This document shows, one piece after another, positions 24,057 to 34,090 of a DNA stretch of 64,000 nt. The stretch spans positions 310,001 through 374,000 of the forward strand of contig CANNFM010000001.1 in the NCBI GenBank assembly GCA_947503835.1, read 5' to 3'. The position numbers and the translations under genes are program-made. The notes below the pieces were generated by a model that was not told where the DNA came from, searched no databases, and was given only the letters and a program-made list of their open reading frames with translations. Source of the DNA: an uncultured Aquimarina sp. Its GTDB lineage: Bacteria; Bacteroidota; Bacteroidia; Flavobacteriales; Flavobacteriaceae. How positions within the stretch are numbered: the stretch's first letter is position 1; every line of letters starts with the position of its first letter.

Positions 24057-27000
24057 TTAGTTTTGTGAAGCATAGTTATAATCGTTCTTCGTTAGAATAT
24101 TTCCATCCGAATTTTTAATTGCTCTAAGGCGATTATACTCATCATATTCATAATATGTTGTATCCCCTTTTGGATCCGTCTCGCTTGTCATTCCAATTAA
24201 TGGGTCATAGGTGTATGTTGTTATCATGGCAAGAGGAAAAGCAGTTCTTAATTCGTCCAAATCTTTTCTTAGCACTCCTTCTTTTCCGATATACTTAATG
24301 GTTCTATCATTATCCTGATTAGATTTTAGTATCAGATTATCTACATACGATTCAACCTGGTCGTAGGTCATATTCTCTAGTTTAGCAATGGGATGGTTCT
24401 GGTTATAGCCCCAAATAATTGATATGGGTATACCATTACTTTCTCGATATTGAGTTATGTTACCACTATCATTATATTTTTCATATAAAATATTACTCTT
24501 AAGACGTGTGTCTATAGACAATTGCTCACCAGATATTGTATTTGATGGAGAGGTTTCAACATAATTAGTTAGCGGAACTTTGGTTTCTAGCTTTAAATAA
24601 TCTTGAGGTAAATAGGTAACCCTATTATTAGTTAAAGAAACTCTTTTAAACTTATTTAACTCTGATGACACTACCTTATTATCTACTTTTTTTATGGTTT
24701 CAATTGGGTAATGAATCATATTTTTATCGATCATTTTACCATAAAGGTTTTTATGAATAAATTCTATCCAATTACCAAAAGGATCTTGCTCAAAAGTACT
24801 CGTCTGGTAAACAAAATCTCTAGTATACTTGTAATTTTCTCTATACAATTTGCCATCAGAATTGGTAATGTTTTTCTCAGATAATAAAAAATCATCATTA
24901 TACACATACGAAGTGTTTGTATTTAATACACCTCTTGAACCATGATAGTCAGAATTATCTTCTATTAGTTGGTATTTTGCACTTAGGTAATTTATGGTTG
25001 CACGTCCTTCTCCTCCCGTATCAAAAAGTGCTTTAGTAGTATTATAATTACTGCTATACTCGTACGAGTATGTTTTATACAGGAGTACTCTATTTTGACT
25101 ATCATAGGTTTTAACGGATAGTGGTTTTCCAAAAGCAAACGAGAAATTTGTTTCTGAAGGATATGGAAAATAATCACTAGAGTTTGTGGTAAAGCCTGGA
25201 TTAGGATGAATTGAACGTACATATGTAGCTCGAGATGATAGATTATCTAAAGAGGTGTTATATAAATTAAGTCCATTCTCTGTAACATTGGTTTTGCCTA
25301 AAGGAATTGGGAAAGAAAATGTTTTTACTTCTTTCCCATTTTCTCCTCCGCTATACTTTTTTTCTACTCTTAAATATCCAAATTCACCATTAAAAGCATT
25401 ATTAAATTCATTGATAGGGTGAGAAGAAATGTAGTAGTATTCTTGAGGATCATCAGCACTATAATATCTTCCTAATCCGGTAAACATAGGTAGTGTTCTC
25501 ACCCTACCGGTAGTTTTCCCATTTTGATTATAAACATAATCGGTAACAATAGGATTTGTATCAGTGCTACTTTCTCTTAATGTAGTTTTACTTACCCGTA
25601 ATCCAGGGCCATACTCTGATTTTCCTCTGTATAAAAATTGATTCTGCTCATATGCAATTGCAAGTTCGCCACCCGTTGGGTATTCTATTTTCTCTAGCAC
25701 TCCCGCTTTCGAATATGTCTCATTTGGTCTTCGATCAGCAAAAACAACATGTACTGGCAATGTTGGCGGGAAAAAATCATCCATATAATTGTTCAATCGT
25801 TTTTGCTGACCATTATACGTTGTTCTTGGATACAGAGACATTTTTGATTTATCTATATAATCTCTTTGCTCACTGGGATACCACCATAAATTAGGTAAAA
25901 AAGTATTGGCATTGTTATTATTGTAATACCCCCAATAATCTTGTTCAAAAGAGAATTTATTAGGCAACGTTGTAGCATTATATGTCATTTTATGACTGCC
26001 AATAGCTTTTCCATTTTTATCTTTAGAAATTACCTCATCTAAGAACAGCCTTTTGTATAAAGACTTTTCATGCGCTGGAAGAGAACTTGAATATCCTTCT
26101 GCATTTCTGTAAGAATATCTTAACTCAAATTCTTTTACAACATTATCGAATTTATCATAAATGATTACTTTATCCAATGACTTGGTTCTTGATACTGCAT
26201 TTACACTTGTGTCTTTATAGACATCTTCTCTTACATCACCAGATATAAATACTATTCTCCCCTGATCCCAAGTGATCTCACTTAATCTTGGGTATGCAAT
26301 TTTTTGAAATGAATTTCCGGAGGAATATGCCCATGTAATGTGATTGGTAATACCTGCCACTCGTCTGAATGAGTAAAGATCTCTTTTAAGAAAAGTATTA
26401 GATAATTTATAGATTGTATCGGTTTGATGATCAAAATGAATTTTATTGCCTTTAACAGTTTCTATTTCACTCGTATGCCATGCTTTTGGCCATAAGCGTT
26501 CACTAATTTCTATGGCCTCAGGATCACTATAAGTAACACATCTTCCTTCTCCATATGCTGTCCAAAATGTATAAAAGTTATTAGGGGATAATGCTGAAGA
26601 GCTTCGTCTTACAGGCTTTGTATATGCGCTACTCACATATTCGGGATTAGTGTTACCGGTAAAATTATCACGCTGGTAACGTAAATACTCTTTTTGATTA
26701 TACTTATATGTTGTACCGTTATTATCTTTAATACTAAAATGATCAATACCTTTATTAATATCGGTTATATTATAATTTACAGCGATAGAATTTTTATCAA
26801 AGAAATGTACCTCATCACGTTTATTGAAGAAAAAGTTTTCAGATTGTCCGTTAGGCAAGAACGCATTAAAAATATCAGGAGCGCTATCATTAGCGCCGTA
26901 GCCAATAGCCTTATAATAACCTAAATTACCTGTATCACCTATACTACCTCCATTTTCGACAGCATTCGCAATAGATTGAATCTTATCTCTTGCATAAAAC

Positions 27001-27446
27001 CATCCGGAGTTATGAAATACTTGAGGTGTATTACAAAGAGAACTGCTGCTGCTTCCTAATGGATCCATCGGGTGCGAATACGTTATAAAAGTAGGAACAA
27101 AACCAACATTTTTATTCATGTCATCGGGAATACCAACTTGATTTCTTGAAACCAATCCTCCTGCCATTAATGACCAGGATTGCCCTACCCAGCTTGCTTC
27201 TTCTTCAACTTTGACCCCGCTAGAATCATATCTTAGATAAATGGGTATGGTAACTTCATCTACTTTTATTTCGTAAATGGGTATTGTTACATCTAGTGTT
27301 CCATTAAACTCACTTACTTTGGGAGAAAAGACCTCTTCAAATTTTGCGGTTGAAGGTGAATTAGGGATTATGGTATTTATATCATAAAATTGAGCATGCC
27401 CTATATATGCTATAAAAAACGATAGTAAAAAGATTATTTTCTTCAT
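24057..27446 (-). CDS. secreted Rhs/YD-repeat-type protein, 1129 residues
   Basis: The product starts with a signal peptide (MKKIIFLLSFFIAYIGHAQ), followed by PNSPSTAKFEEVFSPKVSEF and IPIYEIKVDEVTIPIYLRYDS. That N-terminal type is common in Bacteroidota proteins paired with Rhs proteins. It ends with YD repeats: TTYTYDPLIGMTSETDPKGD and YYEYDEYNRLRAIKNSDGN. It has no RHS core, so it appears to be the first half of a split Rhs system. The gene for the second half starts 10 bases downstream. Sec export to the periplasm or surface is likely; the function is unknown. Confidence 0.87.
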   Translation of the reverse strand: MKKIIFLLSFFIAYIGHAQFYDINTIIPNSPSTAKFEEVFSPKVSEFNGTLDVTIPIYEIKVDEVTIPIYLRYDSSGVKVEEEASWVGQSWSLMAGGLVSRNQVGIPDDMNKNVGFVPTFITYSHPMDPLGSSSSSLCNTPQVFHNSGWFYARDKIQSIANAVENGGSIGDTGNLGYYKAIGYGANDSAPDIFNAFLPNGQSENFFFNKRDEVHFFDKNSIAVNYNITDINKGIDHFSIKDNNGTTYKYNQKEYLRYQRDNFTGNTNPEYVSSAYTKPVRRSSSALSPNNFYTFWTAYGEGRCVTYSDPEAIEISERLWPKAWHTSEIETVKGNKIHFDHQTDTIYKLSNTFLKRDLYSFRRVAGITNHITWAYSSGNSFQKIAYPRLSEITWDQGRIVFISGDVREDVYKDTSVNAVSRTKSLDKVIIYDKFDNVVKEFELRYSYRNAEGYSSSLPAHEKSLYKRLFLDEVISKDKNGKAIGSHKMTYNATTLPNKFSFEQDYWGYYNNNNANTFLPNLWWYPSEQRDYIDKSKMSLYPRTTYNGQQKRLNNYMDDFFPPTLPVHVVFADRRPNETYSKAGVLEKIEYPTGGELAIAYEQNQFLYRGKSEYGPGLRVSKTTLRESSTDTNPIVTDYVYNQNGKTTGRVRTLPMFTGLGRYYSADDPQEYYYISSHPINEFNNAFNGEFGYLRVEKKYSGGENGKEVKTFSFPIPLGKTNVTENGLNLYNTSLDNLSSRATYVRSIHPNPGFTTNSSDYFPYPSETNFSFAFGKPLSVKTYDSQNRVLLYKTYSYEYSSNYNTTKALFDTGGEGRATINYLSAKYQLIEDNSDYHGSRGVLNTNTSYVYNDDFLLSEKNITNSDGKLYRENYKYTRDFVYQTSTFEQDPFGNWIEFIHKNLYGKMIDKNMIHYPIETIKKVDNKVVSSELNKFKRVSLTNNRVTYLPQDYLKLETKVPLTNYVETSPSNTISGEQLSIDTRLKSNILYEKYNDSGNITQYRESNGIPISIIWGYNQNHPIAKLENMTYDQVESYVDNLILKSNQDNDRTIKYIGKEGVLRKDLDELRTAFPLAMITTYTYDPLIGMTSETDPKGDTTYYEYDEYNRLRAIKNSDGNILTKNDYNYASQN

Positions 27447-27476
27447 ATTTCCTTTATATTCTAATGTTTAGAAATG

Positions 27477-28727
27477 TTATTTTTTCATCAAAATTGCCTC
27501 TAGTTTTGCCAAACGAATTTCTAATTCTTCAGTATCCACTTTAGCCTTTTTGAGCTCTTCTATTTCTTTCTCCTGCTCAATCGTGTATAAGGTTAATTCT
27601 TCAATTTTTTCTAGCAGTTTCATATTCATCAACCCTAATTCTACTCCATTAGTTTCCATTTCTATAGCCGAAGGGATATTAGGCAGGTGGCCTTGTTCTA
27701 CAATATGTTGTTGTACTTCTTCTATGGTAAGTAGATCGTAGTCTTTTGTAAATACATAATCTGGTGCAGGAACACTTAAATCTACTCTCACCTCTTCTGC
27801 GTGAATCTTTCCTTTAACGGTTAGTCTGGAGTCTGGTATTGTTGTACCAATACCAACATTTCCACCAGTTTTTATGACCATCCAATCTTTAGAAATATCA
27901 TCTGTTGGGGTATATCCTCTAAAAACGAATCCTCCATCTGTATTACCATTTGATGAATTGCCATCTTGCATTTCAAAAACAATTCCGTCTTTATACTGCC
28001 CAAAATAATTTGCATCTCCAAACACTCTAAACCCTTCTCCTGCACTCATATACATATCTCCATTAATATGTAACTTTGCCTTTGGGCCATTGGTTCCTAT
28101 CCCTACATTTCCATTTTCGTCTAGAATTCTTAAGCGTTCTGTTCCTTTAGTTTTTAGGATTAAATCATTATTGTATGAAGAAAACCCATTAGTAACTGTA
28201 TAAATGTCTTTATTGAAAATAATTTTAGGTCTATCGGTATAGATATGCGCCCAAGATGTGTTTTGTGCTCCCACATCAATATAACCATGTGCACTTTTTA
28301 TTTTTAAAGCTCCACCGCTGGCATTACCCCGTATACTACCATTGACGTGTAGTTTTTCTTCTGGTGTAGCAGTGCCAATACCAATATTACCATCACGTCT
28401 AATCGTAAATACTCCAAAATTGTTGGTATTTGTTACTCCATCATGGATAAACAATTCCATGCGTCCTCCATTATTGGGATTGTGAAAAGCGTATACATCT
28501 TTTTTATACCCATCTACGAGAGCCATCCAATTACCCCAGGTTCTTTGAATATTTAAAGGAGACCCTCCTACTGATTCTGTATCTGAAGCACCAATTGAGA
28601 ACTTACCCGAAGTCCTGAAGCTTTTATTTTCATAAGTACTATTTGTTGTTGTTTGAACAAATTCTTGTGCATAAATGCCAGAACTCATTAATGCAAGGAC
28701 GGATAGTGTACTGATTATTCTTTTCAT
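27477..28727 (-). CDS. secreted GIGT-motif protein with C-terminal coiled coil
   Basis: This 416-residue protein has a signal peptide (MKRIISTLSVLALMSSGIYAQ) and repeated GNVGIGT-type turns (GNIGIGTATPEEKLHVNGS, NVGIGTNGPKAKLHINGD, NVGIGTTIPDSRLTVKGK). These are typical of tail-fibre-like beta structures in Bacteroidota surface proteins. The C-terminus has YDLLTIEEVQQHIVEQGHLP and then a heptad-rich coiled coil ending LEIRLAKLEAILMKK, which suggests a trimer. It lies 30 bases upstream of the first Rhs gene and should be co-transcribed. Function is unknown; adhesion or presentation of the Rhs pair is a guess. Confidence 0.82.
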   Translation of the reverse strand: MKRIISTLSVLALMSSGIYAQEFVQTTTNSTYENKSFRTSGKFSIGASDTESVGGSPLNIQRTWGNWMALVDGYKKDVYAFHNPNNGGRMELFIHDGVTNTNNFGVFTIRRDGNIGIGTATPEEKLHVNGSIRGNASGGALKIKSAHGYIDVGAQNTSWAHIYTDRPKIIFNKDIYTVTNGFSSYNNDLILKTKGTERLRILDENGNVGIGTNGPKAKLHINGDMYMSAGEGFRVFGDANYFGQYKDGIVFEMQDGNSSNGNTDGGFVFRGYTPTDDISKDWMVIKTGGNVGIGTTIPDSRLTVKGKIHAEEVRVDLSVPAPDYVFTKDYDLLTIEEVQQHIVEQGHLPNIPSAIEMETNGVELGLMNMKLLEKIEELTLYTIEQEKEIEELKKAKVDTEELEIRLAKLEAILMKK

Positions 28728-28728
28728 T

Positions 28729-29162
28729 TTATTTATTGGTTTTTTCTAATACAGTTTTTATTTTTTCTTCTAGATTCCTAATTCTTGAATCTTGTTTCTC
28801 TAGAGATTCTACTTTTAGACAGTGATTTAATTTTGTTCTCCTGCTCAATTATATATAAGGTCAACTCTTCTATTTTTTCGAGCAGTTTCATATTCATCGG
28901 ACCTAGTTCTATACCATATAGATGTATTTGTTGTTCCAATACCAACATTACCATCTACAATTAATTTAGATCCCATAATTCTTGCGCCCTCTGCTAAGTC
29001 ACCCCCATAGTTAATATGTAGCTTGGTAGCGCCGCTAACTAAAGCACGTTTCCAGATAAGATCACCATAATCATTATTTAAACGAAATGCATTATTAGAC
29101 ATCTGTCCAAAAACAGCAATACTGTTTATTAAAAAACAGAAAAGCAAGAGGGTTTTTTTCAT
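28729..29162 (-). pseudogene. decayed paralog of the adjacent GIGT/coiled-coil gene
   Basis: The frame starts with a good signal peptide (MKKTLLLFCFLINSIAVFGQ) and reaches VDGNVGIGTTNTS. It then leaves frame and stops at 28845 after 105 residues. In a second frame the DNA continues as GIELGPMNMKLLEKIEELTL, very close to VELGLMNMKLLEKIEELTL of the next gene, up to a stop at 28778. In a third frame it reads VESLEKQDSRIRNLEEKIKT and stops at 28729-28731, one base before the intact gene starts. So most of the middle is deleted and at least two frameshifts are present. The N-terminal 105-residue product could still be made. Confidence 0.85.
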
Positions 29163-29345
29163 TTTTAAATGTTGATCATTTTGGATTAAGTTTCTTTTGA
29201 AATCTTAAAAAGAATAAAAAAGTGATTAAATATTTCACTCAACCATTTAAATATGTAGGAAAGTTTTTTCGATTAGGGATAGCAAGTATAGCATCAAAAC
29301 ATAAAACAAAAGTTCTGTATTCTTAGAAAGTTGAAGATCCAGAAC

Positions 29346-30452
29346 TTATTTTTTTGATTTTTTAAATTGATTAGGAGTTTGCCCACTAAATTTTTTAAAA
29401 GTGCTATAAAAATTAGATTTAGATTTAAACCCACATTCTAAACCAATAGACTCTATAGTGTAGTTGTTGTAACGCACATCGGTTAGCATCTTTTTTGAAG
29501 CTTCAACACGTAACTCGTTGATATGATCGTTAAAACTTTTTTGTGTATTTGCATTGATCAATTGAGAAAGATACCCATTACTGATTTCAAATCGGTCTGC
29601 AATAGTATTTAGATTAAAATCTGCTGATAAATACTTTTTTTCGGTAATGATATACTCGTTTATTCTTATAAAAGTATCATACCCCAACTTTTTAGAAGGT
29701 TGCGTATTCTGTAATCTTTTAAGTTTTTCAGATGAGGATGATCGATTGACCCCTACATACCCAACCCAATAAATCCATAACGAAAGAGAAATAAAAAACG
29801 GATAGGCGTAATACGATTGTTTCATGTCTAACACAATACCTAATACTGCAGATAGCATTCCTAAAGAAACAATACTAACTCCAATATGAATTAGGCTTTT
29901 TAACCATGTCGTTTCTCCTTTTATTTTTTCTATGGCTCCAACGTGTTTTTTCTCATAAGAAATAATCATTCGATACATAAAAAAGATCACTCCAGGAATA
30001 TATATAAAAGAAAGCATATTAGTATACAAAAACAATCCACGCTCATAATAATTAGATATCGGATATTCTTGATTATAATATAGGTGGTATATTAACTGAA
30101 TACTATGAACTATCGTTATGACAAAAAAGGGGCCTATTAAAAGAAATAATTTTTTCTTACCAATGAGTTCCCTATTCAAAAAATAATAGGCAAAAAAATA
30201 AAACATCGGGCCCACAAGCCATTGCCATGGGATATATGCCTTCTTCAATATTGATCCAATCGCAAAGTAATTAACGTCTATCAACATGTGCTGAATATTA
30301 CTTATAGATAAAAAAAGAACGGTTAACCCTAGAAAAAAACCGCTTTTGGATCGATATTTCCTAACAAAGAAAACAATCAAACTAAAAATTACGCCTTGAA
30401 CAGAGCCAAACAGAATTAGTAATTGAAAAAAATTGAAATTAATAGTCTCCAA
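29346..30452 (-). CDS. membrane-bound AraC-type transcriptional regulator
   Basis: This 368-residue protein has seven hydrophobic segments in the first about 235 residues (for example FFQLLILFGSVQGVIFSLIVFF). A C-terminal AraC/XylS DNA-binding domain follows at about 265-368, with YLSADFNLNTIADRFEISNG as the first helix-turn-helix and the GFKSKSNFYSTFKKFSGQTPNQFKK signature at the end. Flavobacteria have many such 7TM-AraC regulators that sense envelope signals. It lies 183 bases upstream of the decayed GIGT gene on the same strand, so it may regulate the Rhs operon. That link is inference. Confidence 0.88.
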   Translation of the reverse strand: METINFNFFQLLILFGSVQGVIFSLIVFFVRKYRSKSGFFLGLTVLFLSISNIQHMLIDVNYFAIGSILKKAYIPWQWLVGPMFYFFAYYFLNRELIGKKKLFLLIGPFFVITIVHSIQLIYHLYYNQEYPISNYYERGLFLYTNMLSFIYIPGVIFFMYRMIISYEKKHVGAIEKIKGETTWLKSLIHIGVSIVSLGMLSAVLGIVLDMKQSYYAYPFFISLSLWIYWVGYVGVNRSSSSEKLKRLQNTQPSKKLGYDTFIRINEYIITEKKYLSADFNLNTIADRFEISNGYLSQLINANTQKSFNDHINELRVEASKKMLTDVRYNNYTIESIGLECGFKSKSNFYSTFKKFSGQTPNQFKKSKK

Positions 30453-30814
30453 GGATGGGGTAGTTAAGTTATCGTTAGTTGGGTTAGTGCTTGTGTTTGT
30501 TTTAAGTTAGGTGTTATTGTCCTAATTTTTTGTTAATATATAAATTATTGCTCAAAAAAACATAAACTGAGCATCATTCTAAAAAAAGAAAAGCATTTAA
30601 AAGTCAACAACAGCATAGGTATAATTAAGTAAATGATATTGTCTTTATTAATTTTCCTATTACGCTTTCAAAAACCAAGCTTTTCTTTAAATTTGCTCCT
30701 TCATTGCGATAGGGATAGTAGTGACATCCTTTTTTAGTTGTACCCTTCGAGAACCTCAGGGTACAACTAAAAAAGATATAACGAATAGCCCGGCAATCGC
30801 CCAAAAAAAACATC
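30453..30814. other. 362-base divergent gap between the AraC-type gene and serS
   Basis: No convincing gene is visible. A minus-strand frame that overlaps serS is a shadow. The gap holds the 45-base palindrome at 30730-30774 and should contain the divergent promoters; I could not assign clear -33/-7 pairs. Confidence 0.55.
30730..30774. repeat. 17-bp perfect palindromic hairpin upstream of serS
   Basis: TTTTTTAGTTGTACCCT pairs perfectly with AGGGTACAACTAAAAAA around an 11-base loop (TCGAGAACCTC). It can form a strong stem in DNA or RNA on either strand. It shares its core with the element at 15616-15638. It ends 40 bases before the serS ATG, so it may lie in the serS leader. Confidence 0.85.
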
Positions 30815-32086
30815 ATGTTAGTAGTACAGCAAATCATAGCAAATAAAGAGGAGTATATAAAAGCATTGGCAAAGCGTAATTTTGATGCTGCGCCGGTTTT
30901 GGATAAGGTGATTGCATTAGACGAAGGTCGCAGAGCAACCCAGGCAAAACTCGATAATACCCTGGCAGACTCTAACAAATTCTCAAAAGAAATTGGGATG
31001 TTGTTCAAAAATGGAGAACAGCAAAAAGCAAATTTGCTAAAAGAAAAGACAGCGCAGTTAAAAGAAGCTTCGAAAGAATTATCAACCCGATTAACTGAAA
31101 TTCAGGAAGAGCTTATAGAGGTTTTATATACCATCCCGAATATTCCACATGATTCTGTACCCGACGGACAAAGTGATGAGGATAATGAAGAAATATTTAA
31201 AGAAGGAGAAGTTCCTAAGCTTGAAGAAGGTGCATTACCGCATTGGGAACTGGCGAAAAAATATGACATCATCGATTTTGAACTTGGTGTTAAAATAACA
31301 GGAGCAGGTTTTCCTGTTTACAAAGGAAAAGGAGCTCGATTACAACGTGCATTGATCAATTATTTTCTAGATAAAAATACGGCTGCCGGTTATAAAGAAT
31401 ACCAGGTGCCTCATTTGGTAAATGAGACATCTGGATATGGAACGGGACAGTTGCCCGATAAAGAAGGGCAAATGTATCATGTAACGGGAGATGACTTATA
31501 TCTTATCCCGACAGCAGAAGTACCTGTAACAAATATGTTTAGAGATGAGTTAGTTACAGAAAATGAATTACCAATTTGTTGTACTGGGTACACTCCCTGT
31601 TTTAGAAGAGAAGCGGGTTCTTATGGAGCTCATGTACGTGGATTAAATCGTTTGCATCAGTTTGATAAAGTAGAGATTGTGCGTATCGAAAAACCTGAAA
31701 ATTCGTATCAAGCTCTTGATGGGATGGTAGAACATGTTAAAGACATTCTTAGAGAATTGAAATTACCTTATCGTATTTTACGTCTTTGTGGAGGTGATAT
31801 TGGATTTACTTCTGCCCTTACCTTTGATTTCGAAGTGTTCTCTACGGCCCAAGATCGGTGGTTAGAAATAAGCTCGGTGTCGAATTTTGAATCTTTTCAG
31901 GCCAATCGTTTAAAATTGCGTTTTAAAGATACCAATGGTAAAAATCAGCTCGTGCATACCCTTAACGGAAGTTCATTAGCTTTACCAAGAGTACTTGCAG
32001 GTATTTTAGAAAATTACCAAACTCCAAAAGGTATCAAAATCCCTGACGTTTTAGTGCCGTATTGTGGATTTGAGTATATAGATTAG
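30815..32086 (+). CDS. serS: seryl-tRNA synthetase
   Basis: This 423-residue class II synthetase charges tRNA-Ser. The N-terminal coiled-coil arm that grips the tRNA spans about residues 25-100 (LDEGRRATQAKLDNTLADSN). Catalytic motif 2 is TPCFRREAGSYGAHVRGLNR, with LHQFDKVEIV behind it. Motif 3 is found at the end (NGSSLALPRVLAGILENYQT). Its length is standard. It stands alone on the plus strand, with a strong palindrome 40 bases upstream that might act in its leader. Confidence 0.97.
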   Translation: MLVVQQIIANKEEYIKALAKRNFDAAPVLDKVIALDEGRRATQAKLDNTLADSNKFSKEIGMLFKNGEQQKANLLKEKTAQLKEASKELSTRLTEIQEELIEVLYTIPNIPHDSVPDGQSDEDNEEIFKEGEVPKLEEGALPHWELAKKYDIIDFELGVKITGAGFPVYKGKGARLQRALINYFLDKNTAAGYKEYQVPHLVNETSGYGTGQLPDKEGQMYHVTGDDLYLIPTAEVPVTNMFRDELVTENELPICCTGYTPCFRREAGSYGAHVRGLNRLHQFDKVEIVRIEKPENSYQALDGMVEHVKDILRELKLPYRILRLCGGDIGFTSALTFDFEVFSTAQDRWLEISSVSNFESFQANRLKLRFKDTNGKNQLVHTLNGSSLALPRVLAGILENYQTPKGIKIPDVLVPYCGFEYID

Positions 32087-32222
32087 ATAAGTAAGTTACA
32101 AAGAGGCAAAAGTATCAGAGTTACAAAGTTTCGTTAACTAAAAGCAACTCTTTATAGAGGTTTGTACATTATTAAAAGGCTCTTTTAGAAATTTGTTGAA
32201 TTTTCTTATAAAGAAACTATGG

Positions 32223-32235
32223 CTTTGCGACTTAG
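32223..32235. repeat. 13-bp arm (left) of an inverted pair flanking the TPR gene
   Basis: CTTTGCGACTTAG is the exact reverse complement of 34091-34103. It belongs to a CTTTG-rich intergenic stretch (32226-32263: TTTGC, CTTTGC, CTTTGTC), a common low-complexity pattern between flavobacterial genes. Confidence 0.6.
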
Positions 32236-32287
32236 CTTCTTTGCTACTTTGTCACTTTAAAGCTATCTTTACAAAAAAACTTGCAAA

Positions 32288-34075
32288 ATGCGCTTTGCCT
32301 TTTTATACATAAGCCTATTTCTAACACTTTCTGCATTTGCTCAATCAGAGCAGTTAGCAAAAAATTATATGCAACAAGGACAGTACGAAAAAGCGCTTTC
32401 TATCTACCAAAAACTCTACAACCAAAATCCTAATCGAAATAGCTATTTATTAGGATTAGTAGAATCTTTTCAGCAATTAGAGCAATTTAATGAAGCAGAA
32501 AAAATCTTACTAAGAAGGGTAGAGAAAAAAACGAATAATGCTCAGATTTTAGTAGAGCTTGGTCATCATTACGACCTGCAAGAAAAACCTGAACAAGCTC
32601 GTATATATTATAATAAAGCCATAGAAACCTATACCAATAGTGATGTAAACCATGCCTATTCTCTTGCTCAGACTTTCGAAAAATATAGTTTATTAGATGA
32701 AGCTGCTTTAATCTATGAAAAAGGGATGGAAGATAATCCCAGAGCGAACTTTAATGTTCAACTAGCCAAAATCTATGGAGAACAAGGTAAGCTAGAAAAA
32801 ATGTTTGACAGCTATTTATCTTTATTACAATTGCAATCTAATTACATCAATATTGTACAACGAAATTTTAGTGATTATATATCTGATAACCCTTCTAGCG
32901 AAGCTAATATTATTTTCAGAAAACTATTGATTAAAAGGCTTCAGCAAAACCCTGACATTTTATATAATGAAATGCTAAGTTGGCTATTTGTGCAACAAAA
33001 AGAGTTCAAAAAAGCGTTTGTACAAGAAAAAGCAATTTACAAACGTAAAGATGAAAGCCCACAAGGCATTATAGATTTAGCCAGGATTGCTATCTCAGAA
33101 AAAGACATTAAATCTGCTACAGAAATCCTTAATTATATTCTTGAAACACCTGTATCCAAGGATATGAAGCTTACTGCACACAAGATCATTCTTAAAGCTA
33201 AGGTAGATAACGCAAATAAAAAAGAATATAAAATAATTGCCGATCAGTATACTACTGTATTTGCAGAATACGGTAAATCTAGAGAAACCATAGGCTTGCA
33301 AATTGATTATGCACATTTTCTGGCTTTTAATCAGGATAAAAAACAAGAAGCTATTGTTTTTTTAAAAGACATCATTAAAAGAGAGCGCTTATCCAGATTT
33401 CAATCCTCTAGAATTAAAATGAAAATTGCAGACATCCTGGTTTTGGATCAAAAATTTAATCAAGCTCTGATTTATTATACACAGGTTCAGAACGCGTTAA
33501 AGAATAATTATTTAGCCCAGGATGCCCGGTTCAAAGTAGCAAAAACCAGTTATTATAAAGGTGATTTTAAATGGGCGCAAACACAACTTGATGTGCTAAA
33601 ATCTTCTACATCGCAACTCATCGCTAATGATGCCATGGAGCTAAGCCTTATTATTAGCGACAATTCTCAGGAAGATTCTACACAAACTGCCCTTAAAATT
33701 TATGCAAAAGCTGATCTTCTTGCTTTTCAGAATAAAAATGAAGAAGCTATAGCGATGTACGAAAAAATCTTAACGCAACATAAAGGAGAAAAAATAGAAG
33801 ATGAAGCCTTCCTTCGCCAGGCTAAACTATTCGAGGGAGAAAAACAATTCGAAAAAGCCAAAGTCAATTATCTAAAAATTATTGAATTTTATAATGACGA
33901 TATCTTGGTAGATGATGCCTATTATTGGTTAGCAGAACTATATGTTAATGAATTAGGAGAACCAGAAAAAGCCAAAGAATTGTACGAAAAGATAATTTTT
34001 AATCATGCCGATAGTATTTACTTTGTAAGTGCACGAAAAAAATACCGTGCCCTGCGTGGAGACGCGATAAATTAA
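32288..34075 (+). CDS. secreted/periplasmic tetratricopeptide-repeat protein
   Basis: This 595-residue protein starts with a signal peptide (MRFAFLYISLFLTLSAFAQ). It then consists of TPR helices, for example YMQQGQYEKALSIYQKLY, YDLQEKPEQARIYYNKAIE, YEKGMEDNPRANFNVQLA and a C-terminal YWLAELYVNELGEPEKAKEL. TPR arrays mediate protein contacts. The architecture resembles Bacteroidota gliding/envelope-assembly or YfgM-like scaffolds, but no specific function can be named. It is a single gene flanked by inverted CTTTGCGACTTAG copies. Confidence 0.85.
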   Translation: MRFAFLYISLFLTLSAFAQSEQLAKNYMQQGQYEKALSIYQKLYNQNPNRNSYLLGLVESFQQLEQFNEAEKILLRRVEKKTNNAQILVELGHHYDLQEKPEQARIYYNKAIETYTNSDVNHAYSLAQTFEKYSLLDEAALIYEKGMEDNPRANFNVQLAKIYGEQGKLEKMFDSYLSLLQLQSNYINIVQRNFSDYISDNPSSEANIIFRKLLIKRLQQNPDILYNEMLSWLFVQQKEFKKAFVQEKAIYKRKDESPQGIIDLARIAISEKDIKSATEILNYILETPVSKDMKLTAHKIILKAKVDNANKKEYKIIADQYTTVFAEYGKSRETIGLQIDYAHFLAFNQDKKQEAIVFLKDIIKRERLSRFQSSRIKMKIADILVLDQKFNQALIYYTQVQNALKNNYLAQDARFKVAKTSYYKGDFKWAQTQLDVLKSSTSQLIANDAMELSLIISDNSQEDSTQTALKIYAKADLLAFQNKNEEAIAMYEKILTQHKGEKIEDEAFLRQAKLFEGEKQFEKAKVNYLKIIEFYNDDILVDDAYYWLAELYVNELGEPEKAKELYEKIIFNHADSIYFVSARKKYRALRGDAIN

Positions 34076-34090
34076 GATGATTTAAAGCTT

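Noticed and set aside
19841..27446. Rhs proteins as cargo of the eCIS
   Set aside because: Both have Sec signal peptides and lie far from the eCIS operon on the other side of housekeeping genes; nothing links them directly.
30625..31008. 127-residue minus-strand frame before and over serS
   Set aside because: It overlaps the conserved serS N-terminus and the palindrome, and its sequence has no family resemblance.
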